Shown piece by piece: positions 63,464-64,000 of a stretch of 64,000 bases of DNA. Below the pieces are notes generated by a model. It saw only the letters and a list, made by a program, of their open reading frames with translations, was not told the origin of the DNA and did no database searches. Source of the DNA: DASZBX01 sp035943635 (lineage in GTDB: Bacteria > Actinomycetota > Actinomycetes > Streptomycetales > Catenulisporaceae); the NCBI GenBank assembly GCA_035943635.1, contig DASZBX010000067.1:1-64000 (forward strand). The letters run 5' to 3'. Numbering within the stretch: position 1 is the stretch's first letter; every line of letters starts with the position of its first letter. Position numbers and translations under genes: made by a program.

Positions 63464-64000
63464 TGGCGACCATCAGAATCGAACCGGCCCTGGCCAGTGC
63501 GCTGCGGATGGCCGGCCAGGGCTTCGGCGCGGCGGCGAAGCCGGACGTGGCCGCGGTCGCCCGGGAGACCGGCGGCCTGCAGGCGCAGAACCCCGGCGCC
63601 GCGCGGCTCGGCATCCGGGCCCGGGCCCGCGGTCTGCGGATCGAGCAGGTCACCCAGGCCTACGACCTGGACCGGCAGGTCGTCACCAGCTGGCTGATGC
63701 GCGGCACGCTGCACATGGTGCCCGCCGAGGACCTGCGCTGGCTGGTCGCCTTCTACGGCCCGGTGATCGCGGCCAAGTACCGCACCCGGCGCCAGGAGCT
63801 CGGGCTGACCGAGGAGGTCTGCGCCGAGGCCCTGCCCCTGATCGAGGAGGTGTTGCTCGACTCCGGCCAGTTGACCAAGAACGAACTGGTCGCCCGGCTG
63901 GTCCGGAACGGCCTGCCGATCGAGCAGTCCGGCCAGGCCCCGGTGCACCTGCTCGTGTACGCCGCCTCGCACGCCCTGATCTGCCGCGGCCCGGAAGCCG
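63464..64000 (+). CDS. Winged-helix DNA-binding protein (HTH_42 family), partial
   Basis: The N-terminal 179 residues of a protein cut by the window end. MATIRIEPALASALRMAGQG, VARETGGLQAQNPGAARLGI, VTSWLMRGTLHMVPAEDLRW and TKNELVARLVRNGLPIEQSG match the winged-helix DNA-binding (YcaQ/AlkZ-like) superfamily, often with a QxQ segment as in GLQAQN. AAAGG lies weakly upstream. AlkZ-type glycosylase activity is possible but cannot be judged from half the protein. Confidence 0.85.

Overview
The window reads as chromosome of a high-GC, Streptomyces-like filamentous actinobacterium. The signs are strong GC bias at third codon positions, many GTG starts and ATGA gene overlaps, an AfsR-type SARP regulator, an F420-type LLM oxidoreductase, the actinobacterial suf operon with its Rieske subunit, and the phosphomutase/DUF3090/SCO1664 trio. 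Order or genus cannot be fixed from the sequence alone. No rRNA, tRNA or CRISPR array was seen.

Layout. 0-1.2 kb: a small hypothetical gene between perfect 97-bp inverted repeats, followed by a third partial repeat copy and a large hairpin. 1.2-7.8 kb: a carbohydrate locus with a secreted GH27 alpha-galactosidase carrying a ricin-type lectin domain, a DeoR-type repressor, and a lipoprotein plus two permeases of a sugar importer that has no ATPase of its own. 7.8-9.3 kb: a DUF3592 membrane protein and a Phd-like antitoxin whose PIN toxin is internally deleted. 9.4-20.1 kb: heme A synthase with an ABC exporter, divergent from the Fe-S assembly operon sufR-sufB-sufD-Rieske-sufC-sufS-sufU-sufT. 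20.1-21.8 kb: a small three-gene cluster (antitoxin-like protein, SLOG/Rossmann-like protein, acidic ORF without a normal start) and the remains of a GH16 glucanase that still has a good promoter and LacI-type operator. 22.2-34.3 kb: a LacI regulator, flavin reductase, uracil-DNA glycosylase, LigB-type dioxygenase, CGNR regulator, MBL hydrolase, MscL, an MFS/TetR pair with twin palindromic operators, an acetyltransferase, a membrane protein and a DUF885 peptidase-like protein. 34.4-39 kb: an ABC exporter, an ABC-F protein and a tiny HTH protein. 39.5-46.7 kb: a crotonase, a SARP pseudogene, a ROK regulator, an intact 1.1-kaa SARP/NB-ARC/TPR regulator and an SGNH hydrolase. 46.8-58.4 kb: a truncated IS5-type transposase, a hypothetical gene, two SURF1 genes flanking a second MscL and an ABC-2 exporter, a MITE-like element at the exporter stop codon, a DUF3817 protein, an acidic protein and a RecD2-like protein lacking a visible P-loop. 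58.5-64 kb: an aldo/keto reductase, an LLM oxidoreductase, the MSMEG_4193/DUF3090/SCO1664 trio and a partial winged-helix protein cut by the window end.

Links between genes. Respiratory and Fe-S biogenesis are concentrated here (ctaA, two SURF1, suf). Sugar use is handled by several local regulators (DeoR, LacI, ROK), with visible palindromes beside each. Several genes appear leaderless, with a TANNNT -10 box 5-10 nt before the start. Gene decay is frequent: PIN toxin, GH16, SARP copy, IS5 fragment and two probable frameshifts.
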